Below are positions 61,851 to 64,000 of a DNA stretch of 64,000 nt, piece after piece. How positions within the stretch are numbered: position 1 is the stretch's first letter; each line of letters begins with the position of its first letter. A program made the translations under genes and the position numbers. Origin of the DNA: Sphingobacterium nematocida (GTDB lineage Bacteria > Bacteroidota > Bacteroidia > Sphingobacteriales > Sphingobacteriaceae); contig NZ_FUZF01000022.1 of the NCBI RefSeq assembly GCF_900168125.1, positions 34,937 to 98,936 of the forward strand, written 5' to 3'. The notes under the pieces are model-generated. The model worked only from the letters and a program-made list of their open reading frames with translations. It ran no database searches and was not told the DNA's origin.

Positions 61851-62615
61851 TTAAGCTATCTCTATGTACGGATAAACAACCTTAGTTAAATATAAACCGT
61901 GAGCAGGCACAGAGGTACCTGCCATGGATCTACTTTTACTATTTAGTACTTCGTCAATGTAGGAAATCGGTAGATCGTGTTGTCCTATTTTCAGAAGTGT
62001 CCCCACTATAGCACGCACCATATTTCTTAAAAATCTGTCTGCTGTTACTTTAAAAAGGAAATGATCCCCCTCTTGTATCCATTTGGCTTCTGTAATCGTG
62101 CAGATATTGGTATGGACCTGCGTATTTGATTTGCTAAAGCAGGAGAAGTCTTTGGTGCCTAAGAGTTTTTCAGCGGCTTCGTTCATTTTGTCTACATTGG
62201 GTACTTCACGAAGTTGCCATGACTTATTAATCAAAAATGGATTTTTGTATATATGCATGTGGTATTCGTAACTACGTGAAGTCGCGTCAAATCTGGCGTG
62301 TGCGTCTGCATGAACTGGAATAATGCGTTTGATTGCAATATCGTAAGGGAGTAAGGCATTTAAGGACTGCTGAGCTTTTTCTGGAGAGTTTGAGAATAGC
62401 GGGTTTTCAGAGTCGAAATGAACGTAGAGCTGTTTTGCGTGTACGCCAGTGTCGGTCCTTCCAGCACCAATAGTTTCGATATCTGAGCGTAGGAATGTTT
62501 TTAATGCGTTATTTAATTTTTCCTGTACGGATATTGCATTTGGTTGGACTTGCCAACCATGATATGCACTGCCGTCATAGGCTATTTCAATAAAAAATCT
62601 ATTTTTTTCATCCAC
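61851..62615 (-). CDS. truA: tRNA pseudouridine synthase A
   Basis: 254 residues. RFFIEIAYDGSAYHGWQVQ opens the TruA fold, and GAGRTDTGVHA near residue 55 has the catalytic Asp. HARFDATSRSYEYHMHIY, FLRNMVRAIVGTL and the C-terminal AHGLYLTKVVYP follow the family. It makes pseudouridines at positions 38-40 of tRNA anticodon arms. The only start compatible with the family N-terminus is GTG at 62615; a nearby ATG is out of frame. The promoter lies so close that the mRNA may be leaderless. Confidence 0.94.
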   Translation of the reverse strand: MDEKNRFFIEIAYDGSAYHGWQVQPNAISVQEKLNNALKTFLRSDIETIGAGRTDTGVHAKQLYVHFDSENPLFSNSPEKAQQSLNALLPYDIAIKRIIPVHADAHARFDATSRSYEYHMHIYKNPFLINKSWQLREVPNVDKMNEAAEKLLGTKDFSCFSKSNTQVHTNICTITEAKWIQEGDHFLFKVTADRFLRNMVRAIVGTLLKIGQHDLPISYIDEVLNSKSRSMAGTSVPAHGLYLTKVVYPYIEIA

Positions 62616-62619
62616 AAAA

Positions 62620-62650
62620 CAAACCTACATAAATTCATTTTTATGTGCAA
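62620..62650 (-). promoter_or_regulatory. promoter of truA
   Basis: On the minus strand TTG (62650-62648), 20 bp, TAGGTTTG (62627-62620). The last 18 bp, GAATTTATGTAGGTTTGT, are identical to the end of the dispersed repeat at 19602. The start site would fall at about 62612-62616, at the GTG start codon. Confidence 0.65.
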
Positions 62651-62795
62651 TACGATTACAGTCCATATAAAGTCAATTTAGTGATGTCTCTTCGATCATC
62701 ACAATAGCGAATAAGCTATGACGGTAAATCTAACGGTAGGTATGAACTGTGTTTAAATCCAAACTTAAATTTAATTTTCTCCAAATAATATTCTG

Positions 62796-63743
62796 TTAGG
62801 AGAGCTGTACTTTATACGGTTCCCCTGATTTTGCTATTGCAAATACCTGTTTGATCAGCTTGTTTACCGCTGCTATTATTGCTACCCGATAAGGTTTTCC
62901 TTTACCCCTCAACCTTTCGTAGAGATCTTTACAGGCTTTGTTGCATTTTATGGCAGAAACGGCTGCCATATATAATACTTTTCTTACCTGTCCCATTCCC
63001 ATTTTACAGATATGACCTTTACCTTTCACACTTGTACCTGATTCATATATCCTGGGCGCCAGTCCGAAATAAGATATGACCTGCTTGTAGTTTTTGAACA
63101 TCCCGAAGCCATCTGTAGCAATGATCAGCATAGAAACACTTCTGGGACCTATACCGGGTACACTTCTGATATTAGAGGCCATTTCTGCGTAGTGCTGTTT
63201 TATCAGGATTTCTATCTGGCGCTCTTTCTCCCCAATCCGTTTATCATGGCTTTCAACCTCCTCCGTTATTTCATCATACAATAGCCTATCTATTGTGCCT
63301 GCGGCCTCAAAAGCATGCAATTGACTACCTAACATGTGCCTTCTTTGCTTAAGCCCCTCCAGATAAGTTTCCAGATTGCGGATGCTTTGGATTGCTTCAG
63401 TTGGAGGTTCCCAGAGCTTAGGACTGGTCATCTGTACAAACGCTGCTATTACCATCGCATCTTTCTTGTCTGTCTTTGCTCTAGACAATCTCATCTGTGC
63501 AAACCGGCGTATAACCAATGGATTAACTACTGAAACACGTGTTCCCGAATCATATAAAAATCTTGCCAGCTGGAAGTAATAAGGACCTGTCGCTTCCATC
63601 GCAACATGGCTCCCTTGGGTATGCCGAAGCATATCCGTAAAACCTTTACTATTGTTAGCAAACCTGCCCTTGAAAGCTACTTTGCCTTCTTTTAAAACTG
63701 CAATGTCAAAATAATCTTTTGAACAATCGATTCCTGTTACCAT
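62796..63743 (-). CDS. IS110-family transposase
   Basis: 315 residues with the RuvC-like DEDD domain first: GIDCSKDYFDIAVL, HVAMEATGPYYFQLARFL and RAKTDKKDAMVIAAF supply the acidic residues. The C-terminal Transposase_20 domain follows, with VPGIGPRSVSMLIIATDGFG and the serine-containing YESGTSVKGKGHICKMGMGQ. It appears intact. IS110 transposases are RNA-guided recombinases. The gene points toward truA; the right flank (62655-62795) and the upstream flank (63744 onward) hold the element ends, which I cannot fix exactly. Confidence 0.93.
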   Translation of the reverse strand: MVTGIDCSKDYFDIAVLKEGKVAFKGRFANNSKGFTDMLRHTQGSHVAMEATGPYYFQLARFLYDSGTRVSVVNPLVIRRFAQMRLSRAKTDKKDAMVIAAFVQMTSPKLWEPPTEAIQSIRNLETYLEGLKQRRHMLGSQLHAFEAAGTIDRLLYDEITEEVESHDKRIGEKERQIEILIKQHYAEMASNIRSVPGIGPRSVSMLIIATDGFGMFKNYKQVISYFGLAPRIYESGTSVKGKGHICKMGMGQVRKVLYMAAVSAIKCNKACKDLYERLRGKGKPYRVAIIAAVNKLIKQVFAIAKSGEPYKVQLS

Positions 63744-63851
63744 ATTTGTACTAATCGTAAAAAAAGGATTTCAGCAGTTCTTATTATGACTTATCAATCG
63801 TAAAAACAGGCTCCTAAGGCCTAATGAACTGTCCAAGTTCGTAATAAGAAT

Positions 63852-63922
63852 GAGAGAAGGGGACTAACATACCGAAGAGTCTTATATGACTAATGACGAA
63901 CTAAAGTCTTATTCCTTCTCTC
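63852..63922. ncRNA. foldable region upstream of the IS110 transposase, bridge RNA candidate
   Basis: GAGAGAAGG (63852-63860) pairs with CCTTCTCTC (63914-63922), and GGACT with AGTCT inside it. A small AGTC/GACT hairpin (63878-63891) sits in the loop. In IS110-group elements the non-coding left end upstream of the transposase encodes the bridge RNA; position and foldability agree, but guide loops are not identified. Confidence 0.4.
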
Positions 63923-64000
63923 TGCTGGATCTTAACCTAAATACAAAACTATATTCTGTATCTGATAATCCTGCTGTTGCTTTACAAACTTACGATGACG
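63886..64000 (+). CDS. possible 5' end of a gene cut by the window edge
   Basis: An ATG at 63886 opens a frame of 38 codons to the end of the window (MTNDELKSYSFSLLDLNLNT at the start). No family recognised and no good Shine-Dalgarno or promoter is visible. It overlaps the bridge RNA candidate, so at most one of the two interpretations may hold. Confidence 0.25.
   Translation, partial: MTNDELKSYSFSLLDLNLNTKLYSVSDNPAVALQTYDD

Larger units (their letters stand above)
62655..64000 (-). mobile_element. IS110-family insertion sequence, ends not resolved
   Basis: It contains the transposase at 62796-63743. IS110 elements lack clear terminal inverted repeats and target duplications, so the borders given are outer limits: the truA promoter on one side and the window edge on the other. 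The 257 bp upstream of the transposase would hold the left end and bridge RNA. Confidence 0.6.

Noticed and set aside
1..64000. CRISPR array, rRNA operon, replication origin or defence system
   Set aside because: No regularly spaced repeats, rRNA signatures, DnaA-box clusters or defence gene families were seen in the window.

Overview
The window is chromosomal DNA from a member of the Bacteroidota, most likely Sphingobacteriaceae (Sphingobacterium or a close relative). Several things point that way: moderate-to-low GC content, many promoters of the TTG-N19/20-TAnnTTTG type, the HU / TPR / tiny mS38-like protein / RNase G gene order, a PafA-type alkaline phosphatase, CarboxypepD_reg-like TonB receptors paired with DUF4374 lipoproteins, a NagB-PIG-L fusion, and DUF1080, Gfo/Idh/MocA and DUF4407 genes. 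Most of it is ordinary core genome with clear hairpin terminators.

Layout. 1-3.5 kb: the end of a hexuronate-type MFS gene, a YbjJ-like MFS gene, tRNA-Lys(CTT) and a secreted amidohydrolase. 3.6-6.5 kb: the decayed 3' end of an S41 (tricorn-like) peptidase gene, then a tight operon of a SMUG2-type DNA glycosylase, a DUF488 protein, a small exported barrel-like protein and a KBL/BioF-like PLP enzyme. 6.5-9.8 kb: HU, TPR protein, 29-residue mS38-like basic protein, RNase G. 9.8-15.6 kb: Rrf2 regulator, PafA phosphatase, UvrA, an SRPBCC protein. 15.7-21.3 kb: two translationally coupled gingipain-fold/HEAT-repeat paralogues, then XseB/XseA. 21.4-25.4 kb: an exported beta-lactamase-fold hydrolase with a GH3 C-terminal-like remnant, an M19 dipeptidase, and an ECF sigma factor with a coupled membrane protein. 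25.5-34.3 kb: RadA, a candidate structured RNA, a double DUF1080 protein, a Tat-exported Gfo/Idh/MocA oxidoreductase, a TlpA thioredoxin, an aminotransferase and NagB-PIG-L. 34.4-43.4 kb and 52.4-59.9 kb: iron/siderophore-type uptake loci (three TonB receptors, an AraC regulator, two DUF4374 proteins, two PepSY membrane proteins, DUF4198 and small membrane proteins). 43.6-52 kb: holin-like protein, DUF2147, Kbl, TypA, ecotin, DUF4407 and an M3 peptidase. 60-64 kb: ABC exporter, TruA and an IS110-family element.

The most interesting signals lie between genes. (1) A 19-bp partly palindromic motif beginning ATTTAGA recurs six times, each at the predicted promoter of an uptake gene, its AraC regulator or a small Cys-containing protein gene. 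It looks like the operator of one metal-responsive regulator and links these loci into a regulon. (2) The DUF4198-TonB receptor operon has a leader of about 300 nt with three consecutive hairpins, two with the same CGGCAA loop, and a terminator-like hairpin before the start codon, so it is a candidate cis-regulatory RNA. A 19-bp dyad and five 11-bp tandem repeats lie upstream of its promoter. (3) A repeat of about 104 bp occurs twice in opposite orientation and ends in a promoter-like sequence that is also found at truA. (4) A nested, 6S-like fold lies between radA and the DUF1080 gene. (5) The IS110 element has a foldable upstream region where a bridge RNA is expected.
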